This document shows positions 27,719-36,535 of a stretch of DNA of 64,000 nucleotides, one piece after another. The stretch lies in the NCBI GenBank assembly GCA_020026275.1, contig JAHHQQ010000006.1:26628-90627 (forward strand), written 5' to 3'. Position 1 is the stretch's first letter. Each line of letters begins with the position of its first letter. Source of the DNA: Bacteroidales bacterium. GTDB lineage: Bacteria; Bacteroidota; Bacteroidia; Bacteroidales; UBA932. Below the pieces are notes generated by a model that saw nothing but the letters and a program-made list of their open reading frames with translations, had not been told where the DNA came from and ran no database searches. The position numbers and the translations under genes are program-made.

Positions 27719-29626
27719 ATGAAAGAAAGATTAACCATTATCCAATTCGTGGAAAAATACACGAAGGACTTTGCCAAAAATACTTTCCTGTGGGAAAAAT
27801 CAGGGAAAGAATGGCTGCCGACTACTTTTGAACAGACCCGTATAGAGGCACACCGTGCCGGAGCCGGTCTGATGGCTCTCGGTATCCAGAAAGGGGAAAA
27901 AGCAGCACTTCTGTCCGAAGGCCGCAACCTTTGGGTCATCAGCGAACTCGGCATTCTCTATGCCGGAGCCGTCAATGTGCCGCTTTCCATCAAACTTGAA
28001 GAAAACAATGACCTCATATTCAGAATCCGACATTCAGATTCCCAATACATCATTGTTTCAGGAACACAGCTTCCTAAGATCAGACGCATCCTCGCAGACT
28101 TGCCACAAGTGAAGAAAGTAATAGTATTGGACGATCTTCCTGAATATCAGGAGAACGAAATTGCCTTCTCTGAAATCTTGAAGATGGGTGACAAATTCCT
28201 CGACGAGCACAATGACCTGTTTGTCCAGAGATACGAATCTGTCGAACCGGATGATTATGCCAACATCAGCTACACTTCCGGAACCACGGCGGACCCGAAA
28301 GGAATCCTCCTGACCCATCGGAACTATACGGCCAATGTGGAGCAAGCCCGGTCCATCATCGGTGTAAGGCCAGATGACCGGATGCTCATCATCCTTCCAC
28401 TTGACCATTGCTTCGCCCATGTTGCAGGTTTCTACACGCTAATGTCCTATGGTGCCTCCATCGGTACTGTACCGGCAGGAAAAACAGCCATGGAGACATT
28501 GAGGAACATTCCGTCAAGTATCAAAGAATTGAAACCGACAGTCATGCTAAGCGTTCCGACCTTGGCCAAAAACTTCAAGAAGAACATTGAATCCGGAGTC
28601 AAGGCAAAGGGGCCGACCGTATGGAAACTTTACAACTTCGCACTCAACCTTGCAATCTCCTACAACAAGGAAGGCTACAACAAAGGAGGCTTCTCCCAAT
28701 GCTGGAAGAAACCGCTCATCGCCTTGTTTGACAAACTCATTTTCAAGAATGTGAGAGAAGGGCTTGGCGGACAAATGAGATTCTTTGTCGGTGGCGGTGC
28801 TTTGCTGGACATCGATCTCCAGAGATATTACTATGCCATCGGCATCCCGATGTACCAAGGTTACGGTCTTTCTGAGGCCACCCCTATCATCTCTTCCAAC
28901 GCACCCGCCAGACACATTCTCGGTTCTTCCGGCTGTGTGGTGAAACCGATGGACATCAAAATCTGTGATTCTGAAGGAAAGGAACTTCCATACGGAGAAA
29001 AAGGCGAAATTGTCATCCGTGGAGAGAATGTCATGGCCGGCTATTGGAAAAACCCGAAAGCAACCGATGAAACCATCGTAGACGGTTGGCTGCACACAGG
29101 AGATATGGGATATATGAAAGACAAAGACTTCCTCTATGTCGTAGGCCGATTCAAGTCCCTGCTCATCAGTTCCGACGGTGAAAAATATAGTCCAGAAGGA
29201 ATTGAAGAATCTCTGGTAGAAAACTCAAAGTTCATTGAACAAGCCCTCCTTCACAATAACCAAGATCCATATACCATTGCCTTGATTGTTCCGAACAAGG
29301 ATGCGCTGAATACTTACTTGAAAACGATTTCCCCAGAACTGTCCCCTGCATCAGAAGAGGGAAAGAAGAAAATGTTGGAGAAGATTCAGGAAGAAGTCAA
29401 TTCCTATCGCAAGGGTGGCAAGAACTATGGTTCCTTCCCTGAGAGATGGTTGCCATCTGCCATCTGCATACTGCCTGAAGCGTTCACAGAAAAAAATCAC
29501 ATGATGAACAGTACCATGAAAATTGTTCGTGGTAAAGTGGAGAAGCATTACGCAGACCGTATTGCCTTTGCCTATACACCAGAAGGGAAAAATATCATCA
29601 ACAAGGAAAACATTGCCTCCCTGTAA
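27719..29626 (+). CDS. AMP-forming long-chain acyl-CoA ligase
   Basis: The ATG at 27719 (MKERLTIIQFVEKYTKDFAK) is chosen because the family homology begins there. The frame extends 48 codons upstream without conserved features. The 635-residue protein carries the adenylate-forming motifs ISYTSGTTADPKGILLTHRN (P-loop), YQGYGLSEATPIISSN, GEIVIRGENVMAGYW, DGWLHTGDMGY and GRFKSLLISSDGEKYSPEGI. The YSPEGIEESL form at the hinge is common in FAA1/FadD15-like enzymes of Bacteroidota. It activates fatty acids to acyl-CoA at the inner membrane, for lipid synthesis or turnover. It is alone on the plus strand and ends in a bidirectional terminator. Confidence 0.93.
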   Translation: MKERLTIIQFVEKYTKDFAKNTFLWEKSGKEWLPTTFEQTRIEAHRAGAGLMALGIQKGEKAALLSEGRNLWVISELGILYAGAVNVPLSIKLEENNDLIFRIRHSDSQYIIVSGTQLPKIRRILADLPQVKKVIVLDDLPEYQENEIAFSEILKMGDKFLDEHNDLFVQRYESVEPDDYANISYTSGTTADPKGILLTHRNYTANVEQARSIIGVRPDDRMLIILPLDHCFAHVAGFYTLMSYGASIGTVPAGKTAMETLRNIPSSIKELKPTVMLSVPTLAKNFKKNIESGVKAKGPTVWKLYNFALNLAISYNKEGYNKGGFSQCWKKPLIALFDKLIFKNVREGLGGQMRFFVGGGALLDIDLQRYYYAIGIPMYQGYGLSEATPIISSNAPARHILGSSGCVVKPMDIKICDSEGKELPYGEKGEIVIRGENVMAGYWKNPKATDETIVDGWLHTGDMGYMKDKDFLYVVGRFKSLLISSDGEKYSPEGIEESLVENSKFIEQALLHNNQDPYTIALIVPNKDALNTYLKTISPELSPASEEGKKKMLEKIQEEVNSYRKGGKNYGSFPERWLPSAICILPEAFTEKNHMMNSTMKIVRGKVEKHYADRIAFAYTPEGKNIINKENIASL

Positions 29627-29646
29627 TGTTTTTTCTTGAAATCAAG

Positions 29647-29682
29647 AAAAAGGGCTTGACTTTCTAAAGTCAAGCCCTTTTT
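29647..29682. terminator. Bidirectional rho-independent terminator
   Basis: AAAAAGGGCTTGACTTT pairs with AAAGTCAAGCCCTTTTT around a two-base spacer, with T runs on both outward sides. It lies 20 bases after the ligase stop and ends 85 bases before the end of the convergent dlt-like operon, so it can serve both. Confidence 0.92.
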
Positions 29683-29767
29683 CCAATAATAGTCTGACCG
29701 GACGGTTTCCCGACCCCTCAAGGAGAATTTTTCGAAAAGCCCAGCACGGGAAGAAGCCAGTTCCGGA

Positions 29768-30871
29768 TTATTTGATGAACGGCTGGCAGATTTCTCCAGA
29801 AATCTCCTCAACAGGCAAGACCGAAGGACTGGAAGACTGTTCTCCGTTGTAAATTCTATCCAGAAGCTGGGCGCCCAAACAAGGACGATAATGTCCTGGC
29901 TCATAATAATGATGGTAGTCTGCCGTATACGGATTTACTCCTGTGAAATCAAATACACTCTCTTTTCCAAAAATATCCTGTAGAGTTTTCAAATCTGACG
30001 GATGAATTTTCTTCTGATAGAAATCAGGGCCAATTACCAACACCAACTGTGTCGAATGCTTGCGACAAATTGCTTCCATTTCCTTCAAAATTCGATTTTG
30101 AGGCTTGAAAATTGCAGGTTCATCGATTTGTCCAGGACATCTTTCCTTTCGATGAAATTCCGATTGATGAGAAATCCAGTAATCCTCCCCGTTCATCTCA
30201 ATTTCCTTTTCCCTCGGATTCAAACAATTGTTAGTATACGGTTCACGTACAGGTCCTCCTTCCCTGATCTGACTTTTCATTCTTGGTGAATATTTTCCTG
30301 TTATCCTGTACTCAATGATAGGAATACATTTGTCTGGCATGAGAAAGGTCTGAAGATTCCGTAAAATGTATTGGAGCTGAGAAATTCCTGCAGCTTCACA
30401 AGAAAAAATCTTATTCGTGTTATGCGAAGGGACAGTGACTTTCAATGACTCCACATCAAACACAATCAAAAGGTAATCAATTTGAGCATCCACCTCTTCC
30501 AGAGCCTTCAATTTCTGGCAGACCCCTGCAATACCTTCCGCATTCTCAAAAAATCGGACTGCCTTCGATCCATCCGGAAGATATTTTTCCCACTCATCGG
30601 TCCTGAACGCCATTGTACAAGAATTACCCATGATGAAGGAATTGAACGGAATGGAATCTCTATTGTTAAGATAATTCTGCCATCCTACATGACCTTCACC
30701 AAGATACACTTCCGACTGGTCAAAACGCCTGTATTTTTTTAAAATCATGTCTGGGTCACAGATAAAATAGAAGGCAATCAGTGGCAGGAAAGGCAAAGCC
30801 AACAAAAACAGTTTGCCATATAGTTTTACTACAGAAGCCTTTTTAGGCCCATCTGATAAATCGTTGTTCAT
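29768..30871 (-). CDS. Membrane-anchored SGNH/DltD-like protein, partner of MBOAT
   Basis: A 367-residue protein with one N-terminal membrane helix (LYGKLFLLALPFLPLIAFYFI) and a periplasmic domain. FIMGNSCTMAF resembles the first SGNH block (GNS with Ser as candidate nucleophile). DYHHYYEPGHYRPCLGAQLL near the C-terminus resembles the DxxH block. Proteins of this layout (DltD, AlgJ/AlgX) act with an MBOAT protein to move acyl groups onto extracellular polymers. It starts five bases after the MBOAT gene and is last in the operon. Overall similarity to classic DltD is weak by eye, so the label is by motif and context. Confidence 0.72.
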   Translation of the reverse strand: MNNDLSDGPKKASVVKLYGKLFLLALPFLPLIAFYFICDPDMILKKYRRFDQSEVYLGEGHVGWQNYLNNRDSIPFNSFIMGNSCTMAFRTDEWEKYLPDGSKAVRFFENAEGIAGVCQKLKALEEVDAQIDYLLIVFDVESLKVTVPSHNTNKIFSCEAAGISQLQYILRNLQTFLMPDKCIPIIEYRITGKYSPRMKSQIREGGPVREPYTNNCLNPREKEIEMNGEDYWISHQSEFHRKERCPGQIDEPAIFKPQNRILKEMEAICRKHSTQLVLVIGPDFYQKKIHPSDLKTLQDIFGKESVFDFTGVNPYTADYHHYYEPGHYRPCLGAQLLDRIYNGEQSSSPSVLPVEEISGEICQPFIK

Positions 30872-30876
30872 AAAAT

Positions 30877-32310
30877 TTAAAATTGCAGATAGATAAAGTT
30901 GTCATTTTCAAACATGCCCAATGAGAACAATGCGAAAAACAAAGAAAAATAAATTGTCCAACGCAACCACGACGGAAGTTCCCGACTCTTTTCAATAAGG
31001 TCATGTTTTACAGAGAATGCTTCATAGATGAACATCAGCAGCAAGGTAGTTCCGGCAACTATGCAGAAATGATCACTCATACCGATATTCATTTCCTTCC
31101 ATGAATGATGCGGAACAAAGGAAATACGAGTGATGAATTCAACAGCATCTGCAAGGCTCTCGGACCTCAAAAAGACTAGAGAAAGAGCGAACAGCAGATA
31201 AGTGCGGATGATATAGACCACATTTGCAATCCTTGTCCCCACCCTTCTTTCGAAACGAGTCCTCACGGCAGAGAATCTCATTTCAAGACAGATTATGATC
31301 CCCTGTATGAGTCCATAGACCAGGAACGACAGTCCCATACCATGCCACAAACCCAGAAGTGAAAACGTTATCAGAAGACTGGCATATATACCCGCCGCCT
31401 TCCATCTCCGAAGCAAGGCAGTCATCGGAACAAACAAATAATCCCTGACCCAGAATGACAATGACATATGCCATCTTCTCCAAAGTTCCGCCGTCGATTT
31501 AGAACTGAAGGGGAAATTGAAGTTGGGTGAGAGACGGATGCCGAACATCCTCGCTCCACCCAGAGCCATATCTGTATAGCCTGAAAAATCAGAATAGAGT
31601 TCAATCGGATAGAGCAGACAAGTCATGAGAAGCTGCAGACCGGAAGCATCATTGACATTTGAGAATACATCAGAAGTATAGGGTGACAGATAGTTGGCGA
31701 TCAACAGCTTCTTCAACATACCTAAAAAAATGAGTTTCAGTCCATATACCGCATTGTCATAATCAAAAGACTCAGGTCGTCTGATCTGTTCAATCAAACT
31801 GCCGAATCTTTCAATCGGTCCAGACAGGAACTTCAAAAAGAAAAGCATATATAGACTGAAGTCGAAAAAGTTCCTTTCGGCCTTTTCTTCCTGCCAATAT
31901 ACATCAGTCAGATATCCTATGGCCTGAAAAGTATAGAATGACATTCCCAGAGGACAGATTAACCGGCTGACAATTGAAGAATCACCAGCCGCCCCGGAAC
32001 GGATGTGCAATATGCCAGACAACCAGGCCGGATTATGGAACAATATCCACAACCCGACCAATACAGCAATCGAAAGAGCATGAATCAGCTGCACTTTGCC
32101 TTTGTCTTGAAATTTTTCTATCACTCTTCCAGCCACAAACGTGAATGCTGTGACCAGTACTGACATGACAAGAAAAAACGGGTTGTTCCAAGCTATGAAG
32201 ACACAACTTGCAACCAGCAGATAAAAATTCCTTGCCTTTGCTGGACTGAAAGAATACAATAGAAAAGTAGCAATAAACAAGATTGCGAAATCTAAAGATA
32301 GAAAAGCCAT
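30877..32310 (-). CDS. MBOAT-family O-acyltransferase (DltB/AlgI type)
   Basis: A 477-residue polytopic membrane protein with about ten hydrophobic segments. Family landmarks are CPLGMSFYTFQAIGYLTDVY, FLKFLSGPIERF, DFSGYTDMALGGARMFGI, FNFPFSSKSTAELWRRWHMS and LLGLWHGMGLSF. The conserved membrane His is residue 323 in LWHGMG. Such proteins pass an acyl or aminoacyl group across the membrane to an extracytoplasmic acceptor. The gene follows the carrier-protein gene by four bases. In Dlt systems DltB takes the D-alanyl group from the loaded carrier protein. The acyl group here is not known. Confidence 0.92.
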   Translation of the reverse strand: MAFLSLDFAILFIATFLLYSFSPAKARNFYLLVASCVFIAWNNPFFLVMSVLVTAFTFVAGRVIEKFQDKGKVQLIHALSIAVLVGLWILFHNPAWLSGILHIRSGAAGDSSIVSRLICPLGMSFYTFQAIGYLTDVYWQEEKAERNFFDFSLYMLFFLKFLSGPIERFGSLIEQIRRPESFDYDNAVYGLKLIFLGMLKKLLIANYLSPYTSDVFSNVNDASGLQLLMTCLLYPIELYSDFSGYTDMALGGARMFGIRLSPNFNFPFSSKSTAELWRRWHMSLSFWVRDYLFVPMTALLRRWKAAGIYASLLITFSLLGLWHGMGLSFLVYGLIQGIIICLEMRFSAVRTRFERRVGTRIANVVYIIRTYLLFALSLVFLRSESLADAVEFITRISFVPHHSWKEMNIGMSDHFCIVAGTTLLLMFIYEAFSVKHDLIEKSRELPSWLRWTIYFSLFFALFSLGMFENDNFIYLQF

Positions 32311-32314
32311 GGTC

Positions 32315-32566
32315 CTAGTTCACTTTCTTTTCAACCATACTGACAAGATCACCGACATTACCTACTTTCATCAGTTCTCTGAATGATATACGGATACCAT
32401 AACGTTTCTCCACTTCTGCCATGATAAGCATGTGAGTCAATGAATCCCATCCTTTCACATCACTGCTGGTAGTCCCGTAATCCAATACGATACTGTCATT
32501 CTTCAGGATTTCACGCACTACCTGCTGTATGCACATTAAAATTTCTTGTTGCTTTTCCATCTTCAT
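32315..32566 (-). CDS. Acyl/peptidyl carrier protein (DltC-like)
   Basis: An 83-residue carrier protein. The phosphopantetheine attachment Ser is residue 42 in GWDSLTHMLIMAEVEKRYG, with the acidic recognition helix after it. Two in-frame ATG codons (32566 and 32560) are possible. The first follows the adenylation gene stop codon with no gap, implying coupled translation. It would carry the substrate activated by the adenylation enzyme and hand it to the MBOAT protein. It is shorter and more acidic than a typical fatty-acid AcpP, which sits elsewhere in genomes next to fabF. Confidence 0.9.
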   Translation of the reverse strand: MKMEKQQEILMCIQQVVREILKNDSIVLDYGTTSSDVKGWDSLTHMLIMAEVEKRYGIRISFRELMKVGNVGDLVSMVEKKVN

Positions 32567-34063
32567 TTATAAATTTAAAAGTTTTTTGACCTCATTTCTA
32601 TCAATCTTGTTGCTGTTGTTTATTGGAAATTTTCCGATACACAGAATCTCACTTGGAATCATGTAATAAGGCAGTTCCAACCGGAGATGTGATTTCAAAT
32701 CATCCGCTGACACTATCTCTTTCCCCTCCACTGCCAAGGCAATGGCGTCTCCTGCTCCCTTCCGGCTGTATGTAACAGCGACCACATTCCTTGTGAAGTT
32801 GAAATATTTCTTCGCCGCATATTCAATTTCACTCAATTCGATCCTGAATCCCTGAATTTTTACTTGATGATCCTTCCGCCCGCAATAATACAGATCCCCC
32901 TCCTCATCCATCACGCATAAATCACCAGTCCTATAGAATCGTTCCCCTGATTCCAACTTGAAAAAAGCCTCCTCCGTCTTGTCCGGACGGTTGAGATAGC
33001 CATCCATTACCTGTGGCCCGGAAACCAACAATTCTCCTTGTTGACCAGGCGGAACTTGTTTTCCATTTTCATCTGCAATTAGAGTCACTGTATCCATGAA
33101 AGGCTTTCCAATTGCAACCATTCCATTATGTTCCTTTACCGCCTGTTCTGGAAGTCTATATACACAACAGAAAATCGTCGATTCCGTCGGCCCGTACAGA
33201 TTGATGAATTCTGCATTGGGCGCACACGAACGAAATTTCATGACCACCTCTGTCTGAGAAGCCTCAGCCGTAAGGATAAGATACTTCAGTTTAGGGAAAC
33301 GGATGTCCTCAAAATAAGGGGAAAGAAGTTGAAGCAGCGACGGTGTCACGGCAGCACAAGTCAAAGCATCCTCTTCCAACAGGCTGACCACCTTGAAATG
33401 CTTGATGTCCGTATAACCTACAGTATAGATGGATGCTCCTAGTGTGAGAGGATAAAGGAACGATACAACAGACACGTCAAATGTCAGTTCGAACATCTGC
33501 AGCATCCTGTCCGATTCGTCCAAATTCCAGTCAAGTGCGGAATATGCTCTATAGAAAGCGTCCAGATTGGATCGCGAAATAGGTACCCCTTTTGGCTCTC
33601 CCGTGCTGCCTGATGTGAAAATAATGTAGGCATAACTTCCGAAATCCCCTCGGGCGGCCAAATTCTCAAGTTTCTCCGTCTTCTTGCATTCCGCAATGGG
33701 CAGATAAAGATTTTCATCAAGATAATCAGGCTTAGGTCCATATCCAAGTACCTTTGCGACGTCTGCCGATTCTACAATCTTCCGGTTTCTTTCAACCGGA
33801 TACGAGGGATGTAAAATCACATATGTGTTACCACTCAGCAATACAGCCAGAATAGCCGCATAAGTCTGGATAGAATCCTCACCTATAATTCCCACCCGCT
33901 TATTCTCAAATGGAAGGATGGCAACAATCGAACAGACCCATTCCTTCAGTTCACCATATGTATATTCCCGTCCTTTGATAACGAAAGCAACATTTTCGGT
34001 GTGACGATTCATAGACACAATAATGTCATCAATCATTGAATTTCTTTCATTTTTCATATTCAT
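32567..34063 (-). CDS. Amino-acid/acyl adenylation enzyme (DltA-like)
   Basis: A 498-residue stand-alone adenylation enzyme, close to the usual DltA length. Core motifs are all visible: IIFTSGSTGEPKGVPISRSN (A3), NLYGPTEST (A5), RFYRTGD (A7), GRKDHQVKIQGFRIELSEIE (A8) and NNSNKIDRNE with the catalytic Lys (A10). It would activate a small amino or hydroxy acid with ATP and load it on the adjacent carrier protein. The arrangement with carrier, MBOAT and SGNH protein matches the dlt operon. The substrate pocket has not been decoded, so D-alanine is a guess by analogy. It starts six bases after the end of a truncated reading frame. Confidence 0.88.
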   Translation of the reverse strand: MNMKNERNSMIDDIIVSMNRHTENVAFVIKGREYTYGELKEWVCSIVAILPFENKRVGIIGEDSIQTYAAILAVLLSGNTYVILHPSYPVERNRKIVESADVAKVLGYGPKPDYLDENLYLPIAECKKTEKLENLAARGDFGSYAYIIFTSGSTGEPKGVPISRSNLDAFYRAYSALDWNLDESDRMLQMFELTFDVSVVSFLYPLTLGASIYTVGYTDIKHFKVVSLLEEDALTCAAVTPSLLQLLSPYFEDIRFPKLKYLILTAEASQTEVVMKFRSCAPNAEFINLYGPTESTIFCCVYRLPEQAVKEHNGMVAIGKPFMDTVTLIADENGKQVPPGQQGELLVSGPQVMDGYLNRPDKTEEAFFKLESGERFYRTGDLCVMDEEGDLYYCGRKDHQVKIQGFRIELSEIEYAAKKYFNFTRNVVAVTYSRKGAGDAIALAVEGKEIVSADDLKSHLRLELPYYMIPSEILCIGKFPINNSNKIDRNEVKKLLNL

Positions 34064-34069
34064 ACATGG

Positions 34070-34310
34070 TTATTTAAATTTGGTATCCTCTCCCGAATCC
34101 ACTTTCATCAGACAGGAATCCAGAAGAATACCCCTATCAATCACATTGTCAAATTCCCAATAATGTTTTACATATGAGACGTGATGTTCCCCAAAAGTAC
34201 CATTCGGGAATTCAAGATCCTCTTCATTTCATCGTATCCGATGGGACAACACACCCATTTCGCTGGACTTCAGAAAAAATCCCGCGATCATATATCCGAC
34301 ATAGAAAATT
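34070..34310 (-). pseudogene. Remnant of an unrecognised gene upstream of the dlt-like operon
   Basis: One minus-strand frame reads IFYVGYMIAGFFLKSSEMG, a membrane-like stretch. It hits one TGA near 34240 and continues EEDLEFPNGTFGEHHVSYVK to a TAA at 34070-34072, six bases before the adenylation gene. The composition looks protein-like on both sides of the stop. No start codon or family was found. It could be the 3' end of a decayed member of the operon. It may also be non-coding leader. Confidence 0.4.
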
Positions 34311-34347
34311 GAAATTGTGTAAATTATAGAAAAATTGAGGCACCACG

Positions 34348-34416
34348 CCATCTAAGAAAAGACAGCGGCCAGTGATCTCCCGAATGGGATTTCTATATCA
34401 AAAGACAGGAGGGCTC
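34348..34416. repeat. Dispersed repeat, copy A
   Basis: From CCATCT to GGCTC this segment aligns with 43155-43222. The core beginning AAGACAG and ending ATTTCTAT matches at 31 of 38 positions by eye. It overlaps the last codons of the small membrane protein gene. Both copies lie upstream of a minus-strand operon. Confidence 0.65.
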
Positions 34417-34739
34417 CGCAGTAAAAAGTAACTGCACAACAAAAATGCCTTCTTTCTCACAGCAAAGATGTGGCGACTTTGCAAGATAGTAGATTCGACA
34501 AGGAATGGACAGTTCTCCTCTCGGAGGAACACAGACAGGAAATAAATACATATCGCGCAAGGAGAACGGTCTACACTCGTTGTTTCCTCGTCGCAAGTAT
34601 ACACAATGCCATCAAGCTCTGCATGCTGGTGAAATGCTTTCACAATAGAAAACCTCAGCATCACAGACAACAAGATAAATGCCGATACTGCCGATATGGA
34701 CTGTCTAATATGGATACTCATTCCTGTTCCTGCATTCAT
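34398..34739 (-). CDS. Small membrane protein with His/Cys motif, coupled to the LpxL-like gene
   Basis: The ATG at 34739 overlaps the LpxL-type gene stop as ATGA, the classic coupling signal, giving 113 residues. One hydrophobic segment (AVSAFILLSVMLRFSIV) is followed by AFHQHAEL, a loop with cysteines (IVYTCDEETTSV, SPCAICIYFLSVFL) and a second hydrophobic region ending LLRSPPVF. Short Bacteroidota and proteobacterial proteins with HxH, CxxC and a C-terminal RxPP are known (DUF2946-like). I see a resemblance but cannot confirm membership. Possible roles are metal-related or an accessory to lipid modification. No function is assigned. Confidence 0.65.
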   Translation of the reverse strand: MNAGTGMSIHIRQSISAVSAFILLSVMLRFSIVKAFHQHAELDGIVYTCDEETTSVDRSPCAICIYFLSVFLREENCPFLVESTILQSRHIFAVRKKAFLLCSYFLLRSPPVF

Positions 34740-35617
34740 GACCACCTCTTGTGTGACCAAAGATAATTTTCAGGATTGCTCCTGATCTCATTTTCGAGTT
34801 CAGAGAAATACATCTCAAGCAACTCACCTTCTCCTTTTCCGGAGGCATCCTCCGCAAGAGGAACGTAGGTAATTTCATAATGCCCTTTCTCTTTCCTCTC
34901 CATCTTGGAGAACAAAAGAGACATCTGGTATTTCCGGGCCAGTCTGACACTGGCTGCCATCCCACAAGTCTTCTGGTTCATGAAATTTCCGATGTACCGA
35001 CCCTTTCCGCGATAGGGTCTCTGATCATTTATGAAAAAATAAATCTTCTGCTCTCCGCCATGCCGGCATACATACCGGACAATCTGATCTGATTCCACAA
35101 GCCCTTCAAAGTTCTCGACTACTGTCGTACGTGCCTTCTTGAGTATTTCATTCCACATCCAGCTGGACTGCCGCTTGTAGACAATGCAAATGTGACTTTC
35201 ATCGAAGACATAGTCCAACTGAGGGTCTCGGTTGTAATAACGAAGCCCGCCAATCAACTCCCAATTTCCAGTATGAGAGGACAGAATCATGACACTCCGA
35301 CCCCGGCCGTAAGCTTCTTCCAGCACCTGTGGATTGGTGATGACACATATTTCCGAATCCCTCAACCTCTCTGGGGTGGTTCCTGCGAACCAAATGGATT
35401 CAGCCATAATTTCACCCAAGTGACTGTAGAACCGATTCGCCAACTCGCTGATTTCACGGCAATCCTTCTCTGGAAAAGACCGGGCAAGATTCGTAAGTAC
35501 AACGTCTCTACGATATTGCATCATAGACTTGAGAATCCACTTGAATAGAGATACCATACGATAATGAAGGCGAAGAGGAAACTTTCCAAGCAGACATATT
35601 ATTGAATATAGAATCAT
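34736..35617 (-). CDS. LpxL/HtrB-type lysophospholipid (lipid A) acyltransferase
   Basis: A 293-residue inner-membrane acyltransferase. The HX4D/E catalytic motif appears as SSHTGNWELIGGLRYYN. Other family segments are RRDVVLTNLARSFPEKD, FFINDQRPYRGKGRYIGNFM and the C-terminal NPENYLWSHKRWS. It would add a secondary acyl chain to lipid A or a related lipid. It lies 30 bases after the AraC-type gene and overlaps the small membrane protein by four bases, so the three are probably cotranscribed. Proximity to the dlt-like cassette suggests a shared theme of envelope lipid or polymer acylation (inference). Confidence 0.88.
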   Translation of the reverse strand: MILYSIICLLGKFPLRLHYRMVSLFKWILKSMMQYRRDVVLTNLARSFPEKDCREISELANRFYSHLGEIMAESIWFAGTTPERLRDSEICVITNPQVLEEAYGRGRSVMILSSHTGNWELIGGLRYYNRDPQLDYVFDESHICIVYKRQSSWMWNEILKKARTTVVENFEGLVESDQIVRYVCRHGGEQKIYFFINDQRPYRGKGRYIGNFMNQKTCGMAASVRLARKYQMSLLFSKMERKEKGHYEITYVPLAEDASGKGEGELLEMYFSELENEIRSNPENYLWSHKRWS

Positions 35618-35647
35618 ATGCAGTTTCTTTCATTGTCATGATTTGTA

Positions 35648-36535
35648 TCAATCTGAATATAATGAGGATCCTGTATCAGATGTTGTATCAAAATAACCGT
35701 TCTGATACTCCTTCGGAGACTGTCCCATATGTTTCTTGAAAAATTTGCAAAAATGAGAGACATCGCAGAAATGGTATTCATAAGCCATTTCCTTGATACT
35801 TTTATGCAAATTCTGAAGGTCCAGGCAAATATTGATGATTGTATATTGTTCTATACATTCTGAAACTGACATGCGAGTAACCTTTTTTATTATTTCAGAC
35901 AACTTGCTTCTGCTTATTTTGAGTTCTCTGGCATAATAGGATACTTGACGGTAAGTTTTAAAATTATTATATAACAAAGCCATGAACTCACTTACAATCT
36001 TACCATCTTTTTGGTCTTTATTCCAATAATTTTCGGACCACCTTTCATAGTAACTGTCAATATGGTACAAGATTCCTTGTATAAGGTTGATTATCACCGG
36101 ATTCCGATCAGAAATCCCTAAATTGACCTGCTTTTTTATTATATCATAATACTCTCGTAAAGTACCACTTTCAGATTTCTGAAGTATCAAACACGATTGT
36201 ATGGCAGACATAAAACAGACTGAAGGGGTTTCTTTCAACAAATGAAGCCAATCTTTCTTCGACAGAAATAATCCAAATCCGTCGCAATCATTGTTCTTGC
36301 AATCAATGATCTTGACCTCTCCTTTCGAAAGGAACAAACAGCACGAAGATCTCAAATGAATCATTTTATGATTTACCATCAAATCAATAGTTCCAGAATG
36401 AACAACCATGATAAATATAAAATCCTCCATATTATATTCCTCATTGATTTTCAGATATTGGTCTTTGTCAACAAGAACTATTGACTTTCCTTCTTTATGA
36501 AATAAATCTCTTAATATCTGAGCTGAGATAGTCAT
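35648..36535 (-). CDS. AraC-family transcriptional regulator
   Basis: A 295-residue regulator. The N-terminal half is a variable cupin-like sensor (FIFIMVVHSGTIDLMVNHKM). The C-terminal half has two helix-turn-helix units: YRQVSYYARELKISRSKLSE and IKEMAYEYHFCDVSHFCKFF, then FKKHMGQSPKEYQ, the standard AraC signature. It is located 30 bases upstream of the LpxL-type gene in the same direction and is separated from the fimbrial operon by 452 bases. It may control the envelope genes downstream or the fimbriae. The sequence does not decide. Confidence 0.92.
   Translation of the reverse strand: MTISAQILRDLFHKEGKSIVLVDKDQYLKINEEYNMEDFIFIMVVHSGTIDLMVNHKMIHLRSSCCLFLSKGEVKIIDCKNNDCDGFGLFLSKKDWLHLLKETPSVCFMSAIQSCLILQKSESGTLREYYDIIKKQVNLGISDRNPVIINLIQGILYHIDSYYERWSENYWNKDQKDGKIVSEFMALLYNNFKTYRQVSYYARELKISRSKLSEIIKKVTRMSVSECIEQYTIINICLDLQNLHKSIKEMAYEYHFCDVSHFCKFFKKHMGQSPKEYQNGYFDTTSDTGSSLYSD

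Noticed and set aside
34470..34766. Plus-strand frame opposite the small membrane protein
   Set aside because: The minus-strand frame has the ATGA overlap with LpxL and membrane segments; this one has neither.
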